A DNA stretch of 64,000 bases from Paraflavitalea sp. CAU 1676 (GCF_029223285.1 NZ_JARHUJ010000014.1:1-64000), one strand, 5' to 3'; shown: positions 8,617 to 16,712, counted from the stretch's first letter. The notes: generated by a model not told the origin, from the sequence alone. Numbers and translations are program-made.

Positions 8617-10260
8617 ATGGCAAAAGAATCAGCAGAGATACATATTGCGGGCATCGAATTGGTGCGTGAGTCGGCGACGCCCTTATACAGTCAATTGTTT
8701 GATCAGTTGCGGGCGATGATCCTGAGCGGACGCTTACGTGCCGGTGAGCGGTTACCTGCGGGCAGGAGCCTGGCGAAGGAGCTGGGTGTTGCGCGTGTGA
8801 TCGTTACGCAGGCTTATGAGCAATTGATGATGGAGGGTTATGTGAGTGGCAAAACGGGGGCAGGTACTTTTGTGGCCGATCCCCTGCCCGAACATTTGCT
8901 GCAGGCCAAGCCGGTAAAGAGGCCGGCGAAAGGTATGGCGGCGCAAGCCGGTGGGCGTACAGCAGCAGTGGGTGGAATAAGTGGAACGGAGTTGGGTGGA
9001 GTGGCGCCGGGTGGTTCCGTGAAAGGCGGGCCGCGCATGGCGGAAGTGAGTGGAACAAGTGGTGCCGGACCAGGTGGTGTAACGACCGGTGCGAATGACG
9101 TAAAAACGATTTATGGTCAGGAGAAGATCGATCACCAGCCAGGCGGACGTATCGGCACTGTACCGTTCCAGATCGGGATGCCTGCACTCGATAAATTTCC
9201 CTACAAGGTGTGGCAGCAGGTAGGTAACCAGGTATTGAAAGATCTTAAAGTTGCCCATTTGGGTTATGAGGATACGCTTGGCTTCTGGAATCTGCGGAAA
9301 GCCATTGCGGCTTACCTGCGGATAGCACGCGCCGTTACCTGTGAGGCTGAACAGGTGATCGTGGTAACAGGTTCGCAACAGGGACTAAACCTCATTGTTG
9401 CCGCCCTATTGAATGCCGGCGACAAGGTGTGGATGGAAGACCCGGGGTATCACGGTGCAAAAGCTGCTTTTAAGCAGGCAGGAGCCCAGCTTTGTCCGGT
9501 GCCCGTGACGCAGGAAGGCATCGATGTTGACTATGGCATCCAGCATTTCGCCAATGCGAAGATGGCGTATGTGACGCCGTCGCACCAGTTCCCGATGGGC
9601 TACACCTTATCGGCTGCCCGGCGTACCCGGTTACTCGCCTGGGCGGCGGAAAGGGATAGCTGGATTCTGGAAGATGATTATGACAGTGAGTTCCGGTATG
9701 AAGGCAGGCCCTTGCCGAGTTTGCAGGGCATGGATGGTCATGGCCGGGTTATCTACACGGGTACTTTCAGCAAAGTGATGTTTCCCGGTATGCGGCTCGC
9801 GTATATCGTGTTGCCGTCGGTGGAGATGGTGGCCAGGTTCAGGAAGCTCAAGGACAACCTTGACCGGCAATCGCCCGTGATGGAGCAGCTGATGTTGTGT
9901 GCCTTTATGGAGGGAGGATATTTTCTGCGGCACATCCGCAAGATGCGGTTATTGTATGCCGAACGGCAACAGCAGTTACTGCGATTGTTGAAAAAGCATT
10001 TGAAGGGTAGTCTGCAGGTTCATGCTACGCCCTCGGGCATGCACCTGATCTGCTGGCTGCCGGAAGGGATCGATCTAAAAAGATTTAGGGAGGCAACGAA
10101 GCGGGAGCAGGTGGCAGTGTCTTTTGTGAGTTCTTTTACGCTGCAGCATGCGTTGCGGCCTGCGATCATGCTGGGTTTTACAGCTTACACGGAATACAGG
10201 ATGAAGCAGGCCGTGGAGCGGTTGGCGGCGTGTTTAGAAGAGGGAGTGAAAGGGGAGTGA
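8617..10260 (+). CDS. MocR/PdxR-type transcriptional regulator (GntR HTH + aminotransferase domain)
   Basis: Regulator that pairs a GntR winged helix with a fold-type-I, PLP-binding aminotransferase-like domain used as a sensor. The wHTH is at about 17-88, including LYSQLFDQLRAMILSG. The aminotransferase domain covers about 175-540, with DDYDSEFRYEG and the PLP lysine in TGTFSKVMFPG. At 547 residues it is longer than the usual 450-500 because the linker (about 96-170) is an expanded Gly/Thr/Ala/Val-rich stretch with an internal imperfect duplication. The gene lies 152 bp upstream of a co-directional haloalkane dehalogenase gene, a possible target. The effector is not predictable; members that control pyridoxal synthesis usually sit next to pdxST, which is absent here. 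Confidence 0.9.
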   Translation: MAKESAEIHIAGIELVRESATPLYSQLFDQLRAMILSGRLRAGERLPAGRSLAKELGVARVIVTQAYEQLMMEGYVSGKTGAGTFVADPLPEHLLQAKPVKRPAKGMAAQAGGRTAAVGGISGTELGGVAPGGSVKGGPRMAEVSGTSGAGPGGVTTGANDVKTIYGQEKIDHQPGGRIGTVPFQIGMPALDKFPYKVWQQVGNQVLKDLKVAHLGYEDTLGFWNLRKAIAAYLRIARAVTCEAEQVIVVTGSQQGLNLIVAALLNAGDKVWMEDPGYHGAKAAFKQAGAQLCPVPVTQEGIDVDYGIQHFANAKMAYVTPSHQFPMGYTLSAARRTRLLAWAAERDSWILEDDYDSEFRYEGRPLPSLQGMDGHGRVIYTGTFSKVMFPGMRLAYIVLPSVEMVARFRKLKDNLDRQSPVMEQLMLCAFMEGGYFLRHIRKMRLLYAERQQQLLRLLKKHLKGSLQVHATPSGMHLICWLPEGIDLKRFREATKREQVAVSFVSSFTLQHALRPAIMLGFTAYTEYRMKQAVERLAACLEEGVKGE

Positions 10261-10371
10261 AGGTGAGGGGGAGTAGCCCGGGACTTTGATTGCTGTGGCG
10301 GTCGAGCGCCTTTTTGAATTGGTCTTAGCGCTTTGATTAAAATGGACCCAATGGGGGTGGCCGATGGCTAT

Positions 10372-10379
10372 TAGTTTTG
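10372..10379 (+). promoter_or_regulatory. Putative -7 element of the haloalkane dehalogenase promoter
   Basis: TAGTTTTG matches the Bacteroidota -7 consensus TAnnTTTG and lies 33 bp before the chosen ATG at 10413. A start about 7 nt past the centre of the box would leave a leader of roughly 30 nt. No clear -33 TTG is present, which would fit an activator-dependent promoter. Confidence 0.5.
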
Positions 10380-10412
10380 TTTCATCATTCCGAAAAACAA
10401 AAAAGTATAGCC

Positions 10413-11345
10413 ATGAAATCTTCTTCTTTAACCGCCGGTGCTTTGACCGGTGAGCCTTCCGGCATCATTGCTGCGAACGATCCGCATCCACGCAAGCGCA
10501 TAAAAGTGCTGGATACCGAAATGAGTTATGTCGATACAGGGGTCGGCGAGCCCGTCGTTTTCCTGCACGGTAATCCTACCTCTTCTTACCTGTGGCGCAA
10601 TATCATTCCCTGGCTCAGCAAGTACCGCCGTTGCCTGGCGCCCGACCTGGTGGGTATGGGGCAATCTGCCAAGTCGCCCCGCAAGGCCTATCAGTTCACC
10701 GACCATGCCGCCTACCTCGATGCCTGGTTTGATGCAGTAGGGCTCGATAGGAACGTTATCCTGGTGTTGCACGACTGGGGTTCGGCCCTCGGATTTTATC
10801 GTGCCTTCCGCTTTCCCGATCAGATAAAAGGCATTGCCTACATGGAAGCGATCGTGCAGCCCAGATTGTGGAGCGACTTCCCGGCAGGGCGCGACGCCAT
10901 CTTCCGCAGCCTGCGCTCCGACAAAGGCGAACAAATGGTGATCGAAAACAATTTCTTCATTGAAACCGTTTTGCCCAAGAGTATCCTGCGCACCCTGAGC
11001 GCCGAAGAGATGGACGCTTACCGCGCTCCGTTTGCCAACCCCGCCGACCGCCTGCCTACCCTGATCTTTCCGCGTGAAATACCTATCGAAGGTGAACCGC
11101 CGCACATCGTTTCTATCGTTGAGCAGTACGGCCAATGGCTGGCTCAATCCAGTTTTCCCAAACTATTGATTGCTGCCGAGCCCGGTGCCTTGCTCGTAGG
11201 CCGTGCGCTGGAGTTTTGCCGCAGCTGGCCCAATCAGCGGGAAGTTTCGGTAAAAGGGATCCACTATATCCAGGAAGACTCGCCCGCTGAGATTGGCGAA
11301 GCCGTGCGAGAGTTTGTGTTGAATGATTGCGTGCAGGAGCGTTAA
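10413..11345 (+). CDS. Haloalkane dehalogenase (HLD-II type)
   Basis: Alpha/beta hydrolase predicted to hydrolyse carbon-halogen bonds in haloalkanes, giving an alcohol and halide in the cytoplasm. The 310-residue protein shows the catalytic set of subfamily II: nucleophile Asp121 in HDWGSALGF, acid Glu145 in YMEAIVQP exactly 24 residues later (as in DhaA, 106 and 130), and base His284 in GIHYIQED. Halide-stabilising Asn54 (HGNPTSS) and Trp122 are also present. I chose the ATG at 10413 over the one at 10377 because the -7 box ends at 10379. The gene follows a MocR regulator. The natural substrate is unknown, but all key residues argue against a generic esterase. Confidence 0.9.
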   Translation: MKSSSLTAGALTGEPSGIIAANDPHPRKRIKVLDTEMSYVDTGVGEPVVFLHGNPTSSYLWRNIIPWLSKYRRCLAPDLVGMGQSAKSPRKAYQFTDHAAYLDAWFDAVGLDRNVILVLHDWGSALGFYRAFRFPDQIKGIAYMEAIVQPRLWSDFPAGRDAIFRSLRSDKGEQMVIENNFFIETVLPKSILRTLSAEEMDAYRAPFANPADRLPTLIFPREIPIEGEPPHIVSIVEQYGQWLAQSSFPKLLIAAEPGALLVGRALEFCRSWPNQREVSVKGIHYIQEDSPAEIGEAVREFVLNDCVQER

Positions 11346-11509
11346 CAGGCAAGCTAGTGAACAGGAAGGGAGCGTGGCGGCATGTAGTGGACCTGAAATA
11401 AGGAAGGATCTGTTTGATAGAACTAAGGTAGGGCTGGCAGTATGGATTGAGCCAGCGATGAGGTTGGTGATGTTAATGGACGGGGCGTGTTAATGGCTAA
11501 TCGGGCTTA

Positions 11510-11517
11510 TAATTTTG
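11510..11517 (+). promoter_or_regulatory. Putative -7 element upstream of the SGNH fusion gene
   Basis: TAATTTTG matches TAnnTTTG and lies 38 bp upstream of the ATG at 11556. No good -33 TTG is seen at the expected distance. Confidence 0.45.
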
Positions 11518-11555
11518 AATAAATAGGTTACTCTATATTCACGATCTTCGGTTCC

Positions 11556-12971
11556 ATGAAAATGTTTGCCGCTTCCTTCCTCCTGTTGCTATGTACCATT
11601 CCTTGTTTTGCTATTAAGAAAATTGCCTGCATTGGTGCCAGTATTACCTATGGTCATGGCATCGATCAGCGTGAGCGCAATTCGTTCCCAGCGCAATTGC
11701 AGCAATTATTGGGTAGCGGATACGAGGTTGCCAACTATGGCGTAAGCGGCACTACATTGCTGCGCAAAGGCGACCGGCCTTATTGGAATACGCCGCAATA
11801 CCAGGCTGCGCTGGCGAGCCTGCCCGATATCGTAGTGATCGATCTTGGCGGCAATGACAGCAAACTGGTAAACCGGGTTCAGGTGGCCGACCTGGAGCAG
11901 GACTATGCGGCTTTTATTCAATCCTTCCGTCAACTGTCTTCACGCCCGCGCATTGTGCTGTTGCTGGCGATCCCTTCTTTTCTTACCGATACTTCGCAGA
12001 TCAATGACCGGGTGATCGTAAAAGAGATCAATCCCCGCATTCAACGCGTGGCTTTTGCCGAACAGGTAGAAGTACTGGATATGCATTCACTATTTGTTGA
12101 TCAGGCTTCGCTGATGCCCGATAAAATTCATCCCACCGCAATTGGGGCGACCATCTTTGCGAAGCGTTTGCAGGAATTGATTACTGCGGAGCGCGATTTG
12201 CAGTTCGATGTGTTTTCCCATTTGCCAGAGCAGCGTAAGATTAGTTCGTTCCATGGATATCCCTGCGCCGATTTTTCTTACGCGCGTCGTGGTTGCAAAG
12301 TGGTGAAGCCCAAATGGACGGCCAGGAATAAGCCCTGGGTATGGAGAGCGCGGTTTTGGGGTCATGAGCCGCAGGCCGATATCGCTTTGCTGGAGCGTGG
12401 CTTCCATATCGTGTATTGCGATGTGGCAGAATTGCTGGGCAATACGGAAGCTATTAATACCTGGAATTCATTTTATGATCTGTTGACGAAGGCCGGACTA
12501 GCCCGTAGGACGATCCTGGAAGGGATGAGCCGTGGCGGCGTGTATGCTTTTAATTGGGCGGCTGCGAATCCCAAGCGGGTGGCGGGCGTATATGTCGATA
12601 ACCCGGTGCTGGATCTTACCTCCTGGCCGGGTGGTTTGGGACGATATGCAGCCTGGCCCAAAGAAAAAGAACTGTTTAAAGCCGATTATGGATTGAAGAG
12701 CGACGAGGAGATGAAGGCGTTTAAGGGAAGTCCGATCGATAAAGTGAAGCAGATCGTGAAAGGGCATTATCCCATTTTCATTCTTTGCGCAGATGCCGAC
12801 GAAGCAGTAGCGCCTGAAGAGAACACGATCCTGTTTGAGCAAAAAGTAAAAGCGGTAAAGGGTGATATTACGGTGATCTATAAGCCCGGGGCAAAACATC
12901 ATCCGCATAGTTTGCCCAACCCCACACCGATCGTCGACTTTATCCTGAAGGCGGCGAAGGGGATCCGGTGA
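11556..12971 (+). CDS. Exported two-domain esterase: SGNH/GDSL hydrolase fused to an alpha/beta hydrolase
   Basis: A 471-residue protein with a signal peptide (about 1-19). Residues 22-215 are an SGNH hydrolase: Ser29 in the GAS block, Asn100 in LGGND, and the Asp189/His192 pair in DKIHP. Residues about 228-471 are an alpha/beta hydrolase with nucleophile Ser325 in EGMSRGG, probable acid Asp415 in ADADEAVAP and His in GAKHHPHSL (448-451). Both active sites look intact. SGNH enzymes often remove acetyl groups from glycans and the second domain resembles dienelactone-hydrolase/PET-type peptidases or esterases, so joint de-esterification of a plant polymer is a reasonable guess. The gene stands alone and the substrate is unknown. 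Confidence 0.85.
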   Translation: MKMFAASFLLLLCTIPCFAIKKIACIGASITYGHGIDQRERNSFPAQLQQLLGSGYEVANYGVSGTTLLRKGDRPYWNTPQYQAALASLPDIVVIDLGGNDSKLVNRVQVADLEQDYAAFIQSFRQLSSRPRIVLLLAIPSFLTDTSQINDRVIVKEINPRIQRVAFAEQVEVLDMHSLFVDQASLMPDKIHPTAIGATIFAKRLQELITAERDLQFDVFSHLPEQRKISSFHGYPCADFSYARRGCKVVKPKWTARNKPWVWRARFWGHEPQADIALLERGFHIVYCDVAELLGNTEAINTWNSFYDLLTKAGLARRTILEGMSRGGVYAFNWAAANPKRVAGVYVDNPVLDLTSWPGGLGRYAAWPKEKELFKADYGLKSDEEMKAFKGSPIDKVKQIVKGHYPIFILCADADEAVAPEENTILFEQKVKAVKGDITVIYKPGAKHHPHSLPNPTPIVDFILKAAKGIR

Positions 12972-13121
12972 GGCCTGCTAAAGGTGGGGCGTTAAAGCGT
13001 ATAGGAGCCAACTGCCGCGGATACCCGGGCAACTGGAATCGTGGAAGTTCTTTTTGTTGATAGGGACGCCAGTAAGGCTCTGTGCGAAAGATTGTATTTT
13101 CGCAATCCTAATTTTTTGCCG

Positions 13122-13844
13122 ATGGCCAAGAAGAAATTACCGCTAACCACCACCTTCGCCGACCGAGTGATCGACTTCAACAAGCATGTTCATTTCGAGG
13201 GTAAACTGCCTGCAGGTATCCGGATCATGAATCCTTTCCGGGAAGACAAAAACATTCTTCCGCTTTCTTCCCTGTTCTATAAAAAATTCTACGACGACCA
13301 TGAGATGCGCCATCTAATTCTTGGGATCAATCCCGGCCGGTTTGGCGGTGGTGTAACCGGGATTCCCTTTACAGACACCAAAAGGCTGAAACAGGAATGC
13401 GGTATCCCGTATGAAGGCAAGGAGACCCATGAGCCTTCTTCTGTTTTTGTATACGATGTGATCAATGCTTTCGGAGGCCCTGCCGCTTTCTACAAGAAGA
13501 TCTACATCAATTCCATGAGTCCGTTGGGTTTTACTGCTATCGGCCCCAATGGTAAAGAGGTCAACTATAACTATTATGACAGCACCGCCCTGACCGACGC
13601 GGTATATGATTTCATTGTCGACAATATCCGCCAACAGATCGCCCTGGGCGTTCATACCGATGTATGTTTTTGTTTCGGCACCGGCAAGAATGAAAAGTTC
13701 CTGCGGCAGTTGAATGAGAAAGAACAGTTCTTTGGAAAGATCGTGGCGCTCGAGCATCCCCGCTTCGTGATGCAGTACAAGTTGAAGTCGAAGCAGGTCT
13801 ACATCGACAAGTACCTGGCGGCGTTTGAGGAAGAGATGGGGTGA
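13122..13844 (+). CDS. SMUG2-type uracil/xanthine-DNA glycosylase family protein (DUF4918)
   Basis: Member of the uracil-DNA glycosylase superfamily that removes damaged bases in base-excision repair. Residues 68-85 give the first active-site motif (GINPGRFGGGVTGIPFTD), and the second is in ALEHPRFVMQY near residue 208, where His-Pro-Arg aligns with the leucine-loop motif. The Asn in GINPG is the SMUG-type residue in place of the Asp of family-1 UDGs. I chose the ATG at 13122 (240 residues, MAKKKLPLT) because the 27 upstream codons are not typical of the family. It is single-copy and monocistronic, with no mobile context. The excised base cannot be told from sequence. Confidence 0.85.
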   Translation: MAKKKLPLTTTFADRVIDFNKHVHFEGKLPAGIRIMNPFREDKNILPLSSLFYKKFYDDHEMRHLILGINPGRFGGGVTGIPFTDTKRLKQECGIPYEGKETHEPSSVFVYDVINAFGGPAAFYKKIYINSMSPLGFTAIGPNGKEVNYNYYDSTALTDAVYDFIVDNIRQQIALGVHTDVCFCFGTGKNEKFLRQLNEKEQFFGKIVALEHPRFVMQYKLKSKQVYIDKYLAAFEEEMG

Positions 13845-14047
13845 GAGTCATTGTGTAGGTGAGTGTTTTCTTGATTTGGGTCTCGTTATGCGGACGAGGC
13901 GTAAGGTGAGGCGGGTTTAGTTGGTGATGGATTGCGTTAAAGGCTGAGAGTAATGATTGCGGGACGGAAGCCTGGATAATTACAAGTGGCTTCTCCCTGT
14001 TCACTTATGACGTTCCTTTGCCAGAAAATGCTGTTTTGCTTGTAGCT

Positions 14048-14677
14048 TTAGCTTTCCTCAAACCGCTTCAGCAATAGGTCCAGCTCCTTTTTAGTGAGAT
14101 GCAGGTCGAGGCTATCGGGTGGCATGAAATTCTTCTCTCTCAATTGTTTTAGCGTACGATTAAGACTTCGTACGGTGATGGCCAGGTAATCGGCGAGGTC
14201 CTGTTTGGACAAAGGCAATTCCTGGTGAGAGAAGAGCGACAGTAATTTCAGTAAAGTATATTCCAGTGGGTACAGCTGTTGATACGATACACGGATGGCC
14301 AGTTGGCTTACCCTGGTGGCCAGCTCCTTCAATAAGAGACGGTTAAAATCTTTGTTGTTGTCGATCAGCTGCCAGAATGTAGTGTGATCTGTTTTGAACA
14401 GGGTAAGTTCGGTAACAGCTTCCACCGTACTTAAGATCGGGGCACTGCGAAACAGTTCCAGCTCTCCTATCACTTCTCCTTCTCCAAAGAATTCGAGGAT
14501 ATAATCTTTGCCATTATCTTCAGTAATATAACACTTGGCAATGCCCTTTTTGATGAAGTACACCTGGCGGGCCTGCGCGTCCTGCCTGAATACCTGCTGT
14601 CCCGGCGTAAATACCTGCTGTGTCATTCCGGGCTGCCGGTCGATGAACTGTAACAAATCCTGGTTTGTACGTATCAT
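14048..14677 (-). CDS. Crp/Fnr family transcriptional regulator (divergent from adenosine deaminase)
   Basis: A 209-residue regulator with an N-terminal cyclic-nucleotide-binding-like beta roll (about 15-120), a dimerisation helix, and a C-terminal winged helix (about 150-205, SKQDLADYLAITVRSLNRTL). The cAMP pocket Arg-Ser pair is not evident and there are no Fnr-type cysteines, so the ligand is unknown. The recognition helix reads TVRSLNRTL, without the Glu that reads TGA in Crp and Fnr. This agrees with the nearby palindrome GGGACAAATGTCCC, which lacks TGA. That palindrome lies 8 bp upstream of this start codon and overlaps a near -7 box, so autorepression is plausible. Confidence 0.9.
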   Translation of the reverse strand: MIRTNQDLLQFIDRQPGMTQQVFTPGQQVFRQDAQARQVYFIKKGIAKCYITEDNGKDYILEFFGEGEVIGELELFRSAPILSTVEAVTELTLFKTDHTTFWQLIDNNKDFNRLLLKELATRVSQLAIRVSYQQLYPLEYTLLKLLSLFSHQELPLSKQDLADYLAITVRSLNRTLKQLREKNFMPPDSLDLHLTKKELDLLLKRFEES

Positions 14678-14684
14678 AATGTCC

Positions 14685-14698
14685 GGGACAAATGTCCC
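14685..14698. promoter_or_regulatory. Probable Crp/Fnr-family operator between regulator and adenosine deaminase
   Basis: GGGACAAATGTCCC has perfect 6-bp inverted arms around a 2-bp centre, or GGGAC-N4-GTCCC in Crp/Fnr layout. Its centre is 32 bp upstream of the centre of the adenosine deaminase -7 box, about -39 relative to the expected start site. On the minus strand it covers CAAATGTC, close to the reverse of TAnnTTTG, so it could also repress the regulator gene. Confidence 0.6.
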
Positions 14699-14719
14699 AC
14701 CTTTTTTGGTAGCGGCCAG

Positions 14720-14727
14720 TATTTTTG
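14720..14727 (+). promoter_or_regulatory. -7 element of the adenosine deaminase promoter
   Basis: TATTTTTG is an exact match to TAnnTTTG. It sits 10 bp before the ATG at 14738, so the transcript would have a leader of only a few bases if that start is used, or about 16 nt if translation starts at the in-frame ATG at 14747. Confidence 0.6.
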
Positions 14728-14737
14728 CACAGAAATT

Positions 14738-15835
14738 ATGACTGTAATGAAGCTGATGAAAAGACTTACGGCGATTTCAACCCTTATTGTTATGAATCTT
14801 TCTCTCCAACAAGACGCCATGGCGCAAGGTAATGCCGCTCCGCCCTTCGCGGCGCTTCCCAAAGTAGAGTTGCACCATCATATGGATTGCTCGCTGAGCT
14901 ACGAAGTGGTACAAAAACTCGCTCCCGATATTACTTACGAAACCTATCAGCGTGAGTTCATTGCACCGGCCAAATGCACCGACCTGGCTGACTATATCAC
15001 CCGCGCCATTAAGGCGGTGAACCTGATGCAAACGGAAGAGCAACTGCGACTGGTGACCCTCGACGTGATCAGGCAATTGAAAAAGGACAATGTGATCTAC
15101 GGTGAACTGCGTTTTGCCCCCTTGCAGCACCTGCAGAAAGGGCTTACCAGCCAGCAGGTGGTGCGCATCGTTAATAAGGCTGTGGAGGATGGAATGCGTG
15201 AAAACGGCATCGAGTTAGGCGTGATACTCTGTACCCTGCGTCATTATTCGGAAGCGCAAAGTATGGAGACGGTGAAATTGGTGGAACAATTCAAGGGAAC
15301 GCATATAGTAGGGTTCGATATTGCCGCCGATGAAGCGGGTTTCCCGATCACGAACCATGTGGCCGCTTTTAAGTATGCCCATGAGAAAGGACTTCCCTGC
15401 ACGGCTCATGCTGGTGAGGCCAAAGGAGCAGCCAGTGTATGGGAGACGCTGAAACATTTTGGGCCCACCCGTATTGGTCATGGTGTTCGCAGTTCTGAGG
15501 ATGACTCACTGATGGCTTATCTCAAGAAGCACAACATTCATCTCGAAGTGTGTGCTACCAGCAATATTCAAACAGCGATCTATAATACCATTGCCGATCA
15601 TACGGTCAATAAGATATATCAGTCTGGCGTATCGATGAGCGTCAATACGGATGCCCGTACTATTTCGAACGTGAGTTTGAGTTCGGAATACGAATTACTG
15701 CACCGGGTGTTCAATTGGGAGCAGGCGCAGTTCCTTCGCTGCAACCTCGAAGCGATCGACCATGCTTTTACCACCGATGCGGTGAAGCAGAAAATAAGAC
15801 AGCAACTGCTGGCGGCTTACCGGCCGTCCAGGTAG
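14738..15835 (+). CDS. Exported adenosine deaminase family protein
   Basis: Zinc amidohydrolase predicted to deaminate adenosine (or a related purine nucleoside) to inosine. The 365-residue protein carries zinc ligands His46 and His48 (VELHHHMD), His224 and catalytic Glu227 (HAGE), His248 (RIGHG) and Asp305 (VNTDAR). The last motif is NTDAR rather than the classical NTDDP, so the second Asp is replaced by Ala, resembling the NTDNR variant of some bacterial enzymes. The N-terminus (to about residue 30, ending AMAQG) is a cleavable signal peptide, so the enzyme probably acts in the periplasm on nucleosides taken from outside. It is divergent from a Crp/Fnr regulator with an operator between them. 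Confidence 0.88.
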   Translation: MTVMKLMKRLTAISTLIVMNLSLQQDAMAQGNAAPPFAALPKVELHHHMDCSLSYEVVQKLAPDITYETYQREFIAPAKCTDLADYITRAIKAVNLMQTEEQLRLVTLDVIRQLKKDNVIYGELRFAPLQHLQKGLTSQQVVRIVNKAVEDGMRENGIELGVILCTLRHYSEAQSMETVKLVEQFKGTHIVGFDIAADEAGFPITNHVAAFKYAHEKGLPCTAHAGEAKGAASVWETLKHFGPTRIGHGVRSSEDDSLMAYLKKHNIHLEVCATSNIQTAIYNTIADHTVNKIYQSGVSMSVNTDARTISNVSLSSEYELLHRVFNWEQAQFLRCNLEAIDHAFTTDAVKQKIRQQLLAAYRPSR

Positions 15836-15870
15836 CAGCTGTTTTCAGGCGAGTGTATAGCCATGAACCA

Positions 15871-15884
15871 TTGATAAATATCAG
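15871..15884. promoter_or_regulatory. Fnr-box-like palindrome upstream of the second Crp/Fnr gene
   Basis: TTGATAAATATCAG matches TTGAT-N4-ATCAA at all but the last base. It lies 87 bp upstream of the chosen start codon of the regulator gene at 15971. It differs from the TGAC-N4-GTCA sites of the sulfur genes, so it may serve another Crp/Fnr protein or weak autoregulation. Confidence 0.4.
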
Positions 15885-15957
15885 CAACGTTGAATAGGCT
15901 ACCCTTACGGGTGGCCTGTTTCGTTTTACAAGGACTCCTGGTGAGCGGCGGGCTTCT

Positions 15958-15965
15958 TACCTTTG
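15958..15965 (+). promoter_or_regulatory. Possible -7 element close to the Crp/Fnr start codon
   Basis: TACCTTTG matches TAnnTTTG exactly and ends 5 bp before the ATG at 15971, so a transcript from it would be essentially leaderless. No -33 TTG is seen at the expected distance, and the match may be chance. Confidence 0.35.
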
Positions 15966-15970
15966 ACGCT

Positions 15971-16606
15971 ATGTTGACTGCCAACGAATACCTCGATAGC
16001 CGGTTTCCTCAATTTGAGCCTGAACTGCGGGCGCTTCTTGCACAACATTGTGTAGTGAGGCCGCTGAAGGCTGGTGAAAAGATGTTGCAGACCGGACAAT
16101 ACTTCCGCTCTACCATGCTTGTTGCGGAAGGTCGCGCCAAGTTATACCGCGAAGGTGAAGAAGGGGGAGAGTTCTTTATGTATTACCTGGAGCCCGGCCA
16201 GGCCTGCGCGCTATCGATGGTGTGCTCCGATCGACAGCAATCGAGCGAAGTGATGGCGGTGGCTGAGGAGGATACTGTGGTACTGCTGTTGCCGCTCGAC
16301 CTCATGGACGACCTGATGCGGCAGTTCCGGAGCTGGTATTATTTTGTGATCGAAACCTACCGGTCGCGCTACGAGGAATTACTGGTAGTGATCGATCATG
16401 TGATCTTCAAAGGTATGGATGAACGCCTCGAATTCTACCTCAAAAACCAATATGATAAGCTGCAAAAACGTGATCTCTCCATTACGCACCAGCAAATTGC
16501 CAATGACCTCAATACGTCGCGCGAAGTGATCTCGCGCCTGCTTAAAAAGATGGAGCAGCAAGGCCGCCTGGTGCTGCACCGCAACTACATAGAATGGCGG
16601 GGATAA
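15971..16606 (+). CDS. Crp/Fnr family regulator of the sulfur gene cluster
   Basis: A 211-residue regulator: beta-roll effector domain (about 20-120), dimer helix, and C-terminal winged helix with recognition helix TSREVISRLLKKM. That helix has the E-x-x-S-R pattern with which Fnr and Crp proteins read TGA, which fits the two TGAC-N4-GTCA sites at 16652 and 17511. It lacks the N-terminal cysteine cluster of Fnr, so an oxygen-sensing iron-sulfur cluster is unlikely; sensing of sulfide or another small molecule is possible. I chose the ATG at 15971 because the upstream extension would need a TTG start. The gene lies 106 bp before tauE and is co-directional. Role inferred from position and operator match. 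Confidence 0.85.
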   Translation: MLTANEYLDSRFPQFEPELRALLAQHCVVRPLKAGEKMLQTGQYFRSTMLVAEGRAKLYREGEEGGEFFMYYLEPGQACALSMVCSDRQQSSEVMAVAEEDTVVLLLPLDLMDDLMRQFRSWYYFVIETYRSRYEELLVVIDHVIFKGMDERLEFYLKNQYDKLQKRDLSITHQQIANDLNTSREVISRLLKKMEQQGRLVLHRNYIEWRG

Positions 16607-16651
16607 GGTTTGGGCTGTTGGGAGGCGCTTGATAAGGCAGTGGTGGCTATG

Positions 16652-16663
16652 TGACTAAAGTCA
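16652..16663. promoter_or_regulatory. Crp/Fnr-type operator of the sulfite exporter gene
   Basis: TGACTAAAGTCA, extended to GTGACTAAAGTCAC (16651-16664), is a perfect inverted repeat of the form TGAC-N4-GTCA. Its centre is 33 bp upstream of the centre of the -7 element at 16687, about -40 relative to the expected start. This is the class II activator position of Crp and Fnr. Confidence 0.7.
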
Positions 16664-16686
16664 CTGTGCAGGTGCCAGGGTTTTGC

Positions 16687-16694
16687 CAATTTTG
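16687..16694 (+). promoter_or_regulatory. -7 element of the sulfite exporter promoter
   Basis: CAATTTTG, seven of eight to TAnnTTTG with the two N positions free, followed by TG. The same 10-mer CAATTTTGTG occurs at 17546 at the same distance from the second operator. Confidence 0.55.
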
Positions 16695-16712
16695 TGAGGT
16701 AAACAAAAGAAG

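Noticed and set aside
8752-9378. 208-codon minus-strand ORF
   Set aside because: Antisense to the MocR gene; Arg/Thr/His-rich composition typical of a shadow frame.
15890-15970. N-terminal extension of the second Crp/Fnr gene from a TTG start
   Set aside because: The first 27 codons look hydrophobic and atypical, and ATG at 15971 gives the usual family start.
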